In this document: piece after piece, positions 36,501 through 44,809 of the stretch
Layout of the letters: each line of letters begins with the position of its first letter
Numbering within the stretch: the stretch's first letter is position 1
Assembly (NCBI GenBank): GCA_937892705.1
Contig: CALBGR010000017.1
Span: forward strand, 62,001-126,000
DNA: 64,000 nt
From: an uncultured Candidatus Saccharibacteria bacterium
Lineage (GTDB): Bacteria; Patescibacteriota; Saccharimonadia; Saccharimonadales; UBA4665
Direction of reading: 5' to 3'
Translations under genes and position numbers: made by a program
The notes under the pieces: model-generated
Seen by the model: only the letters and a program-made list of their open reading frames with translations
What the model was told of the DNA's origin: nothing
Database searches by the model: none

Positions 36501-37571
36501 TCAAAAGCTCGCCGTACATACATAGGTAATTGTTGTGCTATATACACCAGGCGGCTGCCCAACTGGAACATTCACAATATAACTTGTAGTATACTTGCGT
36601 GTTCTCGTAACACTATCACTGGTCGCCACCACGTCTCCAGATCTAAACAAAAACTTATTCGGCTCATCATACGGCGCAACAACATTTCCGTTTACCCCAG
36701 GACCCGTTGGATCAGCTCCAATATCCGGAGAACTATTATCCGCCAGATTCAAACCAAACTGACCAACTCCTGGAAAACTCTCTGTTGGGGTAGTGATAGC
36801 AGGTATCACTTTATACCCTGAAGTCATAGTAGTGCCGGTAACCACTATAGAATATCCGTATTGCGCATTGGTACGAGCTTGAATTTCGGATGAAGTATAG
36901 AACGTCTGATTAGGCGAAAGTTCGCCAAAATTCACGTAGTGTCCCTGCAGGTCTGTACAATCATCGTCATTAATTTTCTGAGCCACACAAAAGATAAGAA
37001 TCGGTGGTACCTGCGTCGTGAGCTCAATCTCTGGTGTTGTAGTTGCTGTTACTGAACCATAGTCAATAATCGGTCCGGTACCATCAGTACTGCTATGACT
37101 TGTCATACGCACATAAAAATCCTGATGTGAACCATTTGGATTGTGCATGTTATCAAATCGGTAGCTCGCCACTGCATTCCCAGTCATAGCCGGCGTACGT
37201 GTGAGCACAATAAGATTCTGTGTCTGTTGACCAATGCTAAATCCCGTTTCACCAGATTGCGCCGTTAACACGCCATTCGATACGTCCAAGCCCGCAGGCG
37301 GATCACAGTCCAGATATGGTATAGGATTACCACAAAATTCGAGTCGCAGCGACCCCACCACAGCTGGAGTAGTATATTGCAGCGAGATAATGTAATACGT
37401 CGTGTCACCACCTCGCGCAGAATTGATATACATACCACGGTTTTGAAATCGCACTGCCTCTGCTGGCCGCACAACTGTCCATGCTATACCGCCTATAAGC
37501 ACCAATATCGCTACCACCAAGGAAAAACGCGGTGCTACCGACCTATACACCTTTTTCATGTTCCGAAGCAT
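36501..37571 (-). CDS. Exported surface protein with WxL-like ending
   Basis: 356 aa. Signal peptide/anchor near residues 16-38, then 'LRLEFCGNPIPYLDCDPPAGL' (two-Cys motif), 'ILIFCVAQKINDDDCTDLQG', 'GQFGLNLADNSSPDIGADP' and the ending 'PPGVYSTTITYVCTASF'. TACAAT (37578-37583) lies 6 nt before the ATG; the start codon itself lies in the octamer GCATAAGC that recurs in this genome's intergenic regions. Paralogous to the proteins at 33106, 37612, 38973 and 40499. Confidence 0.75.
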   Translation of the reverse strand: MLRNMKKVYRSVAPRFSLVVAILVLIGGIAWTVVRPAEAVRFQNRGMYINSARGGDTTYYIISLQYTTPAVVGSLRLEFCGNPIPYLDCDPPAGLDVSNGVLTAQSGETGFSIGQQTQNLIVLTRTPAMTGNAVASYRFDNMHNPNGSHQDFYVRMTSHSSTDGTGPIIDYGSVTATTTPEIELTTQVPPILIFCVAQKINDDDCTDLQGHYVNFGELSPNQTFYTSSEIQARTNAQYGYSIVVTGTTMTSGYKVIPAITTPTESFPGVGQFGLNLADNSSPDIGADPTGPGVNGNVVAPYDEPNKFLFRSGDVVATSDSVTRTRKYTTSYIVNVPVGQPPGVYSTTITYVCTASF

Positions 37572-37611
37572 AAGCTTATTGTACTAAAGTAACTACGTAT
37601 TTACAGCATAT

Positions 37612-38913
37612 TTAATATGTTGGGGAGGCGATGTAGTTGATTTTGGTGGTATAGATACCGGCTGGAGTGTCCGGAGCAATGTTTGCAACATACTCTATTG
37701 CACCCGTATCACAAGCCACAGTACTTATAGAAAAGGCAAGTAGTTTTGGTGTTGACGGATCCGAGCCATCAAACGCATAGCCATTGGCATTGTTATCATA
37801 ATCAGGCAGCGGATCTAAATCTCCTGTTATACCTACATTGGCTGCTACATTATCTGTTAGATCAAATGCTAGACCAAACTGTTCAGTACCAGGCTGACTT
37901 GGCTGGCGAGTTTGACCGATTGGATCGATATCATGGTTTGCAGAAGAGAGCGTAGAGCCGGTATAAAATACAGCTGTTCCATGTGCGGAGTTCGTCGACA
38001 ACCTAAAATACGATTTTCCAAAATACGCTTGCTGCGTTGACAGTGCATGATTCGTATCACCCAATTTTATATTCCCACTCCTCGTCAGTGGAGCACAGGA
38101 ACTACCATTTTGCGGCGTAGGACCAGGCGGGTCTACTGCAGGGTCATGTCCCTCGACAGAAAAATTGAGTGTTTCCTGTACGCGAGTGTATATACCGATT
38201 GAGTTGGCGACACTGCTTGCAACTGTACCATCATCAATGGTAGTTGCATTGAGTGACGTTTCGTTTGTAGTATCTACTGAAGCAGTATCATGTGTACGGA
38301 TATGCACAAAGTATGAAGCCTGCTGTGGTGAAGAAATGCCGTTTGTTTGATTGAGATAATCACTCGACGGATTTACAAAATAATGATTATTGGAAGCAGT
38401 AAACGTAACAGTAACCACATACCCTTCTTCAAAATCTAGCGCGCTCGCATTGTTGGCAATTACCAACATCCCGCTAGCAGCACTCGCAACATTCCAGTTT
38501 TCAGCATCAGTACTACTGCCATTATTTACTTCAACCACCGCTTGCCCACCACTCCAAGCCGCTGCACTGAACTGATCTGGTACAGTACATGCATCCATAT
38601 AGCCAAATGGCGAGTCGCAGTATTGGAATGAAATAGCTTTCGCATCAGTCGAAGAACCTACAGTAAAGGTGTATGTATGCCCCACCTGAGCACCATTTCG
38701 TGGATCGCCAGCTGGTAAATTAGAGTAGGTGGATCCATCTGGAGCAGTCATATCGTCGCTCGGATTTGAACTTGTGACCATCATGCTACGCTGCGTCAGC
38801 TGCTGAGCACTGGCATGACGTACAAAAACTACCGGCATAGCGGCAACAAACAATAATACGACTGCTACAAATATATATAATGCTGTTGGTATTAGTTTTA
38901 TTTTTGTTTTCAT
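37612..38913 (-). CDS. Exported surface protein with WxL-like ending
   Basis: 433 aa. Signal peptide (ends ASAQ), then 'DDMTAPDGSTYSNLPAGDPR', 'ISFQYCDSPFGYMDACTVP', 'RVQETLNFSVEG', 'DIDPIGQTRQP' and the ending 'TPAGIYTTKINYIASPTY'. It shares long stretches with the next protein (38973-40379), showing a recent tandem duplication. Several conserved Cys suggest disulfides outside the membrane. Confidence 0.75.
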   Translation of the reverse strand: MKTKIKLIPTALYIFVAVVLLFVAAMPVVFVRHASAQQLTQRSMMVTSSNPSDDMTAPDGSTYSNLPAGDPRNGAQVGHTYTFTVGSSTDAKAISFQYCDSPFGYMDACTVPDQFSAAAWSGGQAVVEVNNGSSTDAENWNVASAASGMLVIANNASALDFEEGYVVTVTFTASNNHYFVNPSSDYLNQTNGISSPQQASYFVHIRTHDTASVDTTNETSLNATTIDDGTVASSVANSIGIYTRVQETLNFSVEGHDPAVDPPGPTPQNGSSCAPLTRSGNIKLGDTNHALSTQQAYFGKSYFRLSTNSAHGTAVFYTGSTLSSANHDIDPIGQTRQPSQPGTEQFGLAFDLTDNVAANVGITGDLDPLPDYDNNANGYAFDGSDPSTPKLLAFSISTVACDTGAIEYVANIAPDTPAGIYTTKINYIASPTY

Positions 38914-38972
38914 ATTTTTATTTTGGTGGGAGGGCTATATGTAGCCCTCCCTTCCCTTATACAATGCTTCCT

Positions 38973-40379
38973 TTAGTATTTTGGCGAAGCAATATAGTTG
39001 ATCTTTGTCTGGTAAATACCAGCTGGGGTGTCTGGTGAGATGTTTGCTATGTAGCGCACCGCACCAGTATCACATCTTACAACACCGTTTGGCGCAGATG
39101 TCGATGCAATGACTTCAGGGTTTGTTACGCTTGTAGTCTTGAAAGCAAACTTTGCAGTAATTGGTCCTGCATCACCCTCTAAGCCAGCATCTCCAGCACC
39201 ATCAGTGTAGTCAGAAGCAATCGTCAAAGCACCACCATTTCCAACATTAGTATCTACTATGCTGTTATCTACTGCTAGACCGAATTGCTCATTACCAGGG
39301 GCACTTAGCTTAGCTCCTACAGGAGCAGCATCTGGATCTATTGGATCGATATCAAGGCCACTTGAAGTCTTAAGTGTATCACCTGAGTAGTACACACTCA
39401 CCCCATTTGATGAGTTGGTTGAGAGTCGGAAGTATGAATATGCATCGTATGCATAGTTAGTTGACAGCGCATAGTTGGTATCACCCATTTTTATTTGACC
39501 ACTTTCAGTGAGTGGCGCACAGTTCGATCCAGCCGCTACACTTGGACCATTCGGTGTTGCGTTTTGCTCACCTTCTACCGAAAAGTTTAGCGTTTCCTGA
39601 ACTCGTGTATAGAGCCCGATGCCGGTAGTAACATTATTTGTTACGGTACCGTCATCTACTTCATCAGGATCATTTGCACCGAAAGCCGCACTAGCATTGG
39701 CGGCTGTTGCAAATGTTTCGATGTGCGCAAAGTATGTGCCCTTTGCATCAGCATTTTGTTTGTAGGTAGAAAGCGGATTCACAAAATACTCAGTATCTGT
39801 AGCAACAAAATCTATTACGATTTCATCACCAGGATCAGCAGGCAACCCATCTGCTTCACCGCTATTAAGTGTTAATGTCAAAAAGTTAAGCGTATTTGCC
39901 TCAACATCAAAGTCACGAGCAACTTCAGGGCCACCGCCTGTTTGTGTGGCGTTTACTACCTTAACAGTCTGACCATCCCATGCACCTGCACTAAACCCAT
40001 TACTACCAGTACCAAGTAATCTATCAGAACCTCCAGATGCTACACAGGCTCCCACACCAACATGGTCAAAGGCCTTCTCACAGTACTCAATGGTAAAACC
40101 TTCTAGGTCAACGTCCGAGCTGACCTTGAATCGATACGTATGACTCACCTTTTGGCCATTACGCGGATCGCCAGCTGGCAAATTTGTATATGTACTGCCA
40201 TCCGGAGCAGTCATATCGTCATTTGCTATGGTACTTGATACCATAAGACTTCGCTCTGTCAACGGTGCAGCATTTGCCGACCGCGACAAAGCTATAGCGG
40301 GTATCGCCGCCGATAACAATAACGCACCGGCCGCACCCAGAGGTGTCACACGGTCCAGAACGCTTTTAAGTTGTATCAT
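38973..40379 (-). CDS. Exported surface protein with WxL-like ending
   Basis: 468 aa, close paralogue of the 433-aa neighbour: 'DDMTAPDGSTYTNLPAGDPR', 'IEYCEKAFDHVGVGACVASGG', 'RVQETLNFSVEGEQ', 'APGNEQFGLAVDNSI' and 'TPAGIYQTKINYIASPKY'. A Shine-Dalgarno AAGGAGAACG precedes the ATG. Signal peptide ends ANAAP. Confidence 0.75.
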   Translation of the reverse strand: MIQLKSVLDRVTPLGAAGALLLSAAIPAIALSRSANAAPLTERSLMVSSTIANDDMTAPDGSTYTNLPAGDPRNGQKVSHTYRFKVSSDVDLEGFTIEYCEKAFDHVGVGACVASGGSDRLLGTGSNGFSAGAWDGQTVKVVNATQTGGGPEVARDFDVEANTLNFLTLTLNSGEADGLPADPGDEIVIDFVATDTEYFVNPLSTYKQNADAKGTYFAHIETFATAANASAAFGANDPDEVDDGTVTNNVTTGIGLYTRVQETLNFSVEGEQNATPNGPSVAAGSNCAPLTESGQIKMGDTNYALSTNYAYDAYSYFRLSTNSSNGVSVYYSGDTLKTSSGLDIDPIDPDAAPVGAKLSAPGNEQFGLAVDNSIVDTNVGNGGALTIASDYTDGAGDAGLEGDAGPITAKFAFKTTSVTNPEVIASTSAPNGVVRCDTGAVRYIANISPDTPAGIYQTKINYIASPKY

Positions 40380-40459
40380 ATCGTTCTCCTTAATTTCTGT
40401 TTTTATTTTTGTGGATACAGGCGCAGTGTAGCATAAGCATAATTACTTACGCAATAGAT

Positions 40460-40468
40460 TTATCCACA
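40460..40468 (+). promoter_or_regulatory. Perfect DnaA-box sequence
   Basis: TTATCCACA upstream of the 468-aa surface protein gene. Confidence 0.35.
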
Positions 40469-40498
40469 ATGTTTCTAAACTTAGAAATTTAAGTTTTT

Positions 40499-41224
40499 CT
40501 AAAATGCCGCAACAACAATTACCGACAAATCAGTGGTATATTTCCCTGCTGGAGTATTCTTCGATATGTTCGCAATAAACGAAATAGTGTAGTTGGTCTG
40601 ACCGCTGCTCATATTGCTTGAAGCCACAATCGCACCATCATGATACATAAACTGGTCAGGAATATTGTAGTTTGCAGTAGGCACTCCAAAACTAAAACTG
40701 CTATCAGGCACTTGCTCAGGATCATCACCAACATCTGGAGAAGAGTTATCAACTAAGTTGATACCAAACTGCTCAGTGCCAGGAACGGAAGGCGTCGGCA
40801 TGTTAGGTGTCGCCATCGTATGGCTATTAATCCTTGGCGCAGATCCAGCAATAATCATGTTATATCCACTTGATAAATACGTACGCACCTGCACATTGGC
40901 CACTCCGGTAGCAGTCGTATTTGGTGCCAATTCGCCAAAATTAATATTTCCATTTACTGCTACTTCTAAAATTGGTGTATCACTGGTATTAAATCCAACC
41001 TGTGCTTGGTAATTCGCGCTTGCCGTACGTCCAGCTGCAAGCTCACCCACTGATTGCTTGGCACAATAATCACCAGAACACGCTTCTAGCTCACCGCCAC
41101 TGCCAAAAAAATACTCGTCCACCCGATAGTTTGGCGAAGTTGACTGTGCTGCCGCCACACCACCCATCACAATCACCGACACCGCTATCAGCACTAATGA
41201 GGTAAATGTTTGTTTCCAACCCAT
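40499..41224 (-). CDS. Exported surface protein with WxL-like ending, short
   Basis: 241 aa. Signal peptide (ends VAAAQS), 'YRVDEYFFGSGGELEACSGDYCAKQSVGEL', 'INFGELAPNTTATG', 'GTEQFGINLVDNSSPDVGDDP' and the ending 'TPAGKYTTDLSVIVVAAF'. It is the smallest of the five paralogues and lacks the first domain. It is divergent from the fibre-like protein gene at 41283. Confidence 0.72.
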   Translation of the reverse strand: MGWKQTFTSLVLIAVSVIVMGGVAAAQSTSPNYRVDEYFFGSGGELEACSGDYCAKQSVGELAAGRTASANYQAQVGFNTSDTPILEVAVNGNINFGELAPNTTATGVANVQVRTYLSSGYNMIIAGSAPRINSHTMATPNMPTPSVPGTEQFGINLVDNSSPDVGDDPEQVPDSSFSFGVPTANYNIPDQFMYHDGAIVASSNMSSGQTNYTISFIANISKNTPAGKYTTDLSVIVVAAF

Positions 41225-41282
41225 AATTCTCTACCCACTATAGCATAAGCATTGCCTCCCTGGTATTATAACTATAAGCACT

Positions 41283-42290
41283 ATGGAAGAAAATAAAGGA
41301 CAGGACCAGATACACGACGAAAACGCGTTAGAAAAGCCGCCTGAACAGATAAATGCCCTTGAGAGTCTAAGCTCTACCGACGAAACTGTACATGCGGCTC
41401 CTGATGAACAACCAGAAAAACCAGCCAAAAAACCAAGTGAACGCAAAGGCATAAGAAAAATTCTGGGCTTCTTCAATGTGTATCTGCTTATCTTCTTGCT
41501 GCTTGTCGTTGTTGCCGGCATTGTATTTGTTGTGTCGTATATCAATAGCCAAAAGGAACCCGAACAACCAGTCAGCGCCATACAAGATTTAACACAAGAA
41601 CAACTAAGCGAAATTGCTAGTGGCGGCGATGCACGAGTTGGTGATCCGCGCTATGTATTAAATATCCAATCTGACGCTGTATTTGCCGGTAATGCTCTGA
41701 TACGTGGTGATTTAAACGTTGCCGGTAGGGTACAGCTGGGTCAGGGGTTAACCATTCCAAATCTAACTGTATCCGGTGCCAGCAACCTTGCCAATGTCCA
41801 AGTAAACTCGCTACAAGTAGCCACGACAAGTGTGTTCCAGGGGGCAGTCACACTACAAGGAGAACTTACCGCTAGAAATGCCAACTTTGGTGGTACTGTA
41901 TCTGCTCCAACTATCAACACTGCAAACCTCACTCTTGCAGGCAACGGTAACCTGACGCTTAATAACCATATAAATGCCAATGGACCTACCCCAAGTCGCA
42001 CACAAGGCAGCGCTGTTGGTATCGGGGGTACTACCTCTATTAGCGGCTCCGACATCGCCGGCACCTTAAATGTAAATACCGGCAGCAACACATCACCGGG
42101 CTGCTTTGCCACGATTACATTTAACCAACGATTTAACGGCACACCGCATGTGCTGGTAACTCCTGTCGGCTCTGCAGGCGGCCAAGTTCAATTTTATGTA
42201 GAACGCACTTCTACCAATTTCAGTATTTGCACCAGCAGTCCTGCACCAGCTGGCCGCAGTTTTGCGTTTGATTACTTTGTCATCAACTAA
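41283..42290 (+). CDS. One-TM protein with repetitive fibre-like ectodomain
   Basis: 335 aa. An acidic/Pro-Lys cytoplasmic part (residues 1-~57), one membrane helix ('VYLLIFLLLVVVAGIVFVVSYI'), a repetitive beta-rich stalk of 'GxLTxxxxNxxGTVSAPTINT'-like units, and a C-terminal head with two Cys ('SPGCFATITFNQRFNGTPHVLVTP', 'FSICTSSPAPAGRSF') resembling phage tail-fibre or H-type lectin-like tips. It is a likely surface adhesin fibre. It lies between the surface locus (divergent) and the ATPase genes (convergent, 10 bp from atpC). Confidence 0.7.
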   Translation: MEENKGQDQIHDENALEKPPEQINALESLSSTDETVHAAPDEQPEKPAKKPSERKGIRKILGFFNVYLLIFLLLVVVAGIVFVVSYINSQKEPEQPVSAIQDLTQEQLSEIASGGDARVGDPRYVLNIQSDAVFAGNALIRGDLNVAGRVQLGQGLTIPNLTVSGASNLANVQVNSLQVATTSVFQGAVTLQGELTARNANFGGTVSAPTINTANLTLAGNGNLTLNNHINANGPTPSRTQGSAVGIGGTTSISGSDIAGTLNVNTGSNTSPGCFATITFNQRFNGTPHVLVTPVGSAGGQVQFYVERTSTNFSICTSSPAPAGRSFAFDYFVIN

Positions 42291-42300
42291 CCTGTAGTAA

Positions 42301-42636
42301 TTAGACATCCAAAAAGATAATCAATTTATCTTTTTTGACGTGGAGCAGCCCACGTGCTGCAGGTATAGTTTGCACCTTCTTTTCAGGCGTTTCCACCAGT
42401 ATGTCGCACGGCACTAGCATGGAGATAAAATTATGATGCCCTGGTAAAACATCAAACTTTCCTGTTTCATTTTGAGCACTTACACTGCGAGCATCACCTT
42501 CATAAAACGTTTTAAATGGCGTATAGATTTTTACACGCAAAAGACCGGGAGTCGGATCACTTTCGTATGCCGTAATAGATTTAACATTTTGATTAGCGTC
42601 TTTAGCAGCTCCCGGTGCGGCACTCGCATCACTCAT
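42301..42636 (-). CDS. atpC: F1 ATPase epsilon subunit, lacking the C-terminal helical domain
   Basis: 111 aa against ~135 in typical F1. About 30 extra N-terminal residues precede the beta sandwich ('LLRVKIYTPFKTFYEGDARSV', 'GKFDVLPGHHNFISMLVPCDILV'), and the protein stops at 'KKDKLIIFLDV', so the two C-terminal helices that inhibit ATP hydrolysis in other bacteria are absent. The start overlaps the atpD stop (ATGA). Epsilon normally joins gamma to the c-ring. Confidence 0.88.
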   Translation of the reverse strand: MSDASAAPGAAKDANQNVKSITAYESDPTPGLLRVKIYTPFKTFYEGDARSVSAQNETGKFDVLPGHHNFISMLVPCDILVETPEKKVQTIPAARGLLHVKKDKLIIFLDV

Positions 42637-43943
42637 ATAATTATTTCCTCAACACCATTGAGTGTTTCTTCACGAGTAAAGCGTTCACCAGGCACACCGG
42701 TAACCTTTTCCATAACCATAAATCGCTGAGAGAAGTACTGAATAAGCTTTTTCGCTTTATTGTAGTCAATACGATCTTCAGGTGACAGCTCACTTTCACC
42801 AATGATAGCCACCAGACCTTTTAGTGATTCATACTTTTGCAATATTGCCTGTACACGCACACTCAGCATATAGTGACGCTCCCCAACAATTTCAGGCGTC
42901 AAAAGACTGGAAGTAGTTTTGTTCAGGTCTACTGCTGGACGAATACCTTGCTCAGCTACCTGACGAGACAACACAATTGTGCTATCCAGCTCATGCGCGA
43001 TAAGTTGTACTGCAGGATCCGACAAATCATCAGCTGGCACATAAATTGTCTGAAGCGCTGTAATAGAACCAAATTCGTTTGACACCAAACGGTCTTGCAA
43101 GCTCTTAACATCCGAGAAAATCGTTGGCTGATAACCACCTTCAGACGGTATTTGGTCGATGATCGTCGAAACCTCGTTACGCGCCTGTACATAGCGGTAC
43201 ATATTATCCGCAAAGAACAAAATGTCACGCTTTTCTTCGTCACGGAAATACTCTGCGAGCGTAACCGCCGCGTTTGCAATCAACGAACGCTGCACTGGAT
43301 TCTCATTCATCTGTCCGAAGAACATCGCAGTAGACTTTAATAAATCAGCCTCTTTGAGCGTCTTGTAAAGTTCATGGCCTTCGCGGATGCGCTCACCAAT
43401 ACCTGCAAACATACTCAGCGCGCCTGATCCCTCAGCCACGTTGTTAATCATTTCCATAGTCAGTACAGTTTTACCCACACCAGCACCGCCAACGATCCCG
43501 ATCTTACGACCTTTAACAAACGGCGTAAAGAAGTCCAGTACCTTAATACCTGTCTCTAAAATTTCAGGCTTAATCGGAGCAAGTGATTTGGATTTTGTAG
43601 ACGGTTTAAATATCTCCCTAAATTCCATATTAGAAGTATCAAGCGGCGGTAAACCGTCAATCGGTCGGCTTAGAGTGTCAAACACTCGGCCAACCATTTC
43701 TTTACCTACTGGAATACGAAGCCCATGACCCGTACGGGTAACCGTCATATTCTTTTGCAGGCTTCTATCAGCACTAATATTCAAGCAGATGGCGGTATCA
43801 CCCTTTTCTAAGCTATCAACAAGCAGTGGAGTTTTTTGAGGATTATCAACCTCGAGCAATTCATGTATCTCGGGGATACCTTCATCGAACTGAACTTTTA
43901 TCACTATATCGCGTAAAACTCGTATTACTCCTTTGTCACCCAT
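42633..43943 (-). CDS. atpD: F1 ATPase beta subunit
   Basis: 436 aa. Walker A 'GGAGVGKT' (residues 152-159), catalytic Glu in 'GIGERIREGHELY' (~184), Walker B 'DILFFADNMYRYVQARNEVS', 'YVPADDLSDPAVQ' and the 'ESELSPEDR' counterpart of DELSEED. The catalytic residues are kept, so it should hydrolyse or make ATP. It is shorter than usual (~460-480 aa), and the segment 'HELDSTIVLSR' replaces HLDATTVLSR. Confidence 0.95.
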   Translation of the reverse strand: MGDKGVIRVLRDIVIKVQFDEGIPEIHELLEVDNPQKTPLLVDSLEKGDTAICLNISADRSLQKNMTVTRTGHGLRIPVGKEMVGRVFDTLSRPIDGLPPLDTSNMEFREIFKPSTKSKSLAPIKPEILETGIKVLDFFTPFVKGRKIGIVGGAGVGKTVLTMEMINNVAEGSGALSMFAGIGERIREGHELYKTLKEADLLKSTAMFFGQMNENPVQRSLIANAAVTLAEYFRDEEKRDILFFADNMYRYVQARNEVSTIIDQIPSEGGYQPTIFSDVKSLQDRLVSNEFGSITALQTIYVPADDLSDPAVQLIAHELDSTIVLSRQVAEQGIRPAVDLNKTTSSLLTPEIVGERHYMLSVRVQAILQKYESLKGLVAIIGESELSPEDRIDYNKAKKLIQYFSQRFMVMEKVTGVPGERFTREETLNGVEEIII

Positions 43944-43954
43944 ACATCACCCCA

Positions 43955-44809
43955 CTAATTCGCATTTTCAGCTCTTACTTTCTTTAGTCCCGCATTAATT
44001 TCCTTCAGACGCGTATCCACAATGGCTCGTTTCGCTCTGTTGTACCGCATACGAATAGCTTTTACTTCATCTTGTGCTCGCTGATGTGCGGCACTCATCG
44101 CCCGGAATCGACTGGCATGCTGCGCGAGCCGTGAATCATAAATCAGCTGCAACAAAGCCAAACGAAGCATTGACGTCTCCATATGTGCCACCACTACTAA
44201 CGGATTAGGCTCAAAAATATACGTCTCCTCAGTAATCGCATCACCGCTCTCACTTTCAGCGCCTTTCGTTTCAATAACATCACTCAAAAGAATATTGCGA
44301 ATATCCTGTGTCATAAGCGAAATGTAGTTCTGGTAAAACACACGTGTATCACGATATTGTCGAATAATAGCAAGCAACGGCTCAACGTTAATGTAGTCTT
44401 TCTTTGGCAGGTTAAAGAAATGCTTGTATTTAATATTGAGTTGGTTTAGCTGCTGTGCGCCATGTTTGCCAATTACCACAATGTCGTGTTTTTCAGGATC
44501 ATACGTTTTACGAACTGAACGGATAAGCCGCTGATCAATGTCGCCACTCAAACCAGCTGGCGCAGTAATTAGTAAATACAATTCCTTGTCTATAGGAGTT
44601 TCTTCTGGCTGGCGGCCAAATTGGAACATACCATTTACGCGAATATTTTTATAAATATTCCAAACATCCGTGAAGAACACATTTGAACTTGCAACATTCT
44701 TCTTTGTTAGTACGATCTTCATACTCGAAAGGCTTTCAAGCGCGCCAGTCAGCCCCACTATAGTACGCATTGCCTTCTCCTCAGCTAGAATCTCCAGTGG
44801 TCGCTTCAT
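43955..44809 (-). CDS. atpG: F1 ATPase gamma subunit, divergent
   Basis: 284 aa. The overall gamma pattern is retained: an N-terminal helix ('AMRTIVGLTGALESLSSMKIV'), a Rossmann-like centre ('YLLITAPAGLSGDIDQRLI', where STDRGLCGG is usual), 'YIFEPNPLVVVAHM' and a long C-terminal helix ('ASRFRAMSAAHQRAQDEVKAIRMRYNRAKRAIVDTRLKEI'). The N-terminal KITKAMxMVAASK motif is not conserved. The gene overlaps atpA by 4 bp. Confidence 0.9.
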   Translation of the reverse strand: MKRPLEILAEEKAMRTIVGLTGALESLSSMKIVLTKKNVASSNVFFTDVWNIYKNIRVNGMFQFGRQPEETPIDKELYLLITAPAGLSGDIDQRLIRSVRKTYDPEKHDIVVIGKHGAQQLNQLNIKYKHFFNLPKKDYINVEPLLAIIRQYRDTRVFYQNYISLMTQDIRNILLSDVIETKGAESESGDAITEETYIFEPNPLVVVAHMETSMLRLALLQLIYDSRLAQHASRFRAMSAAHQRAQDEVKAIRMRYNRAKRAIVDTRLKEINAGLKKVRAENAN

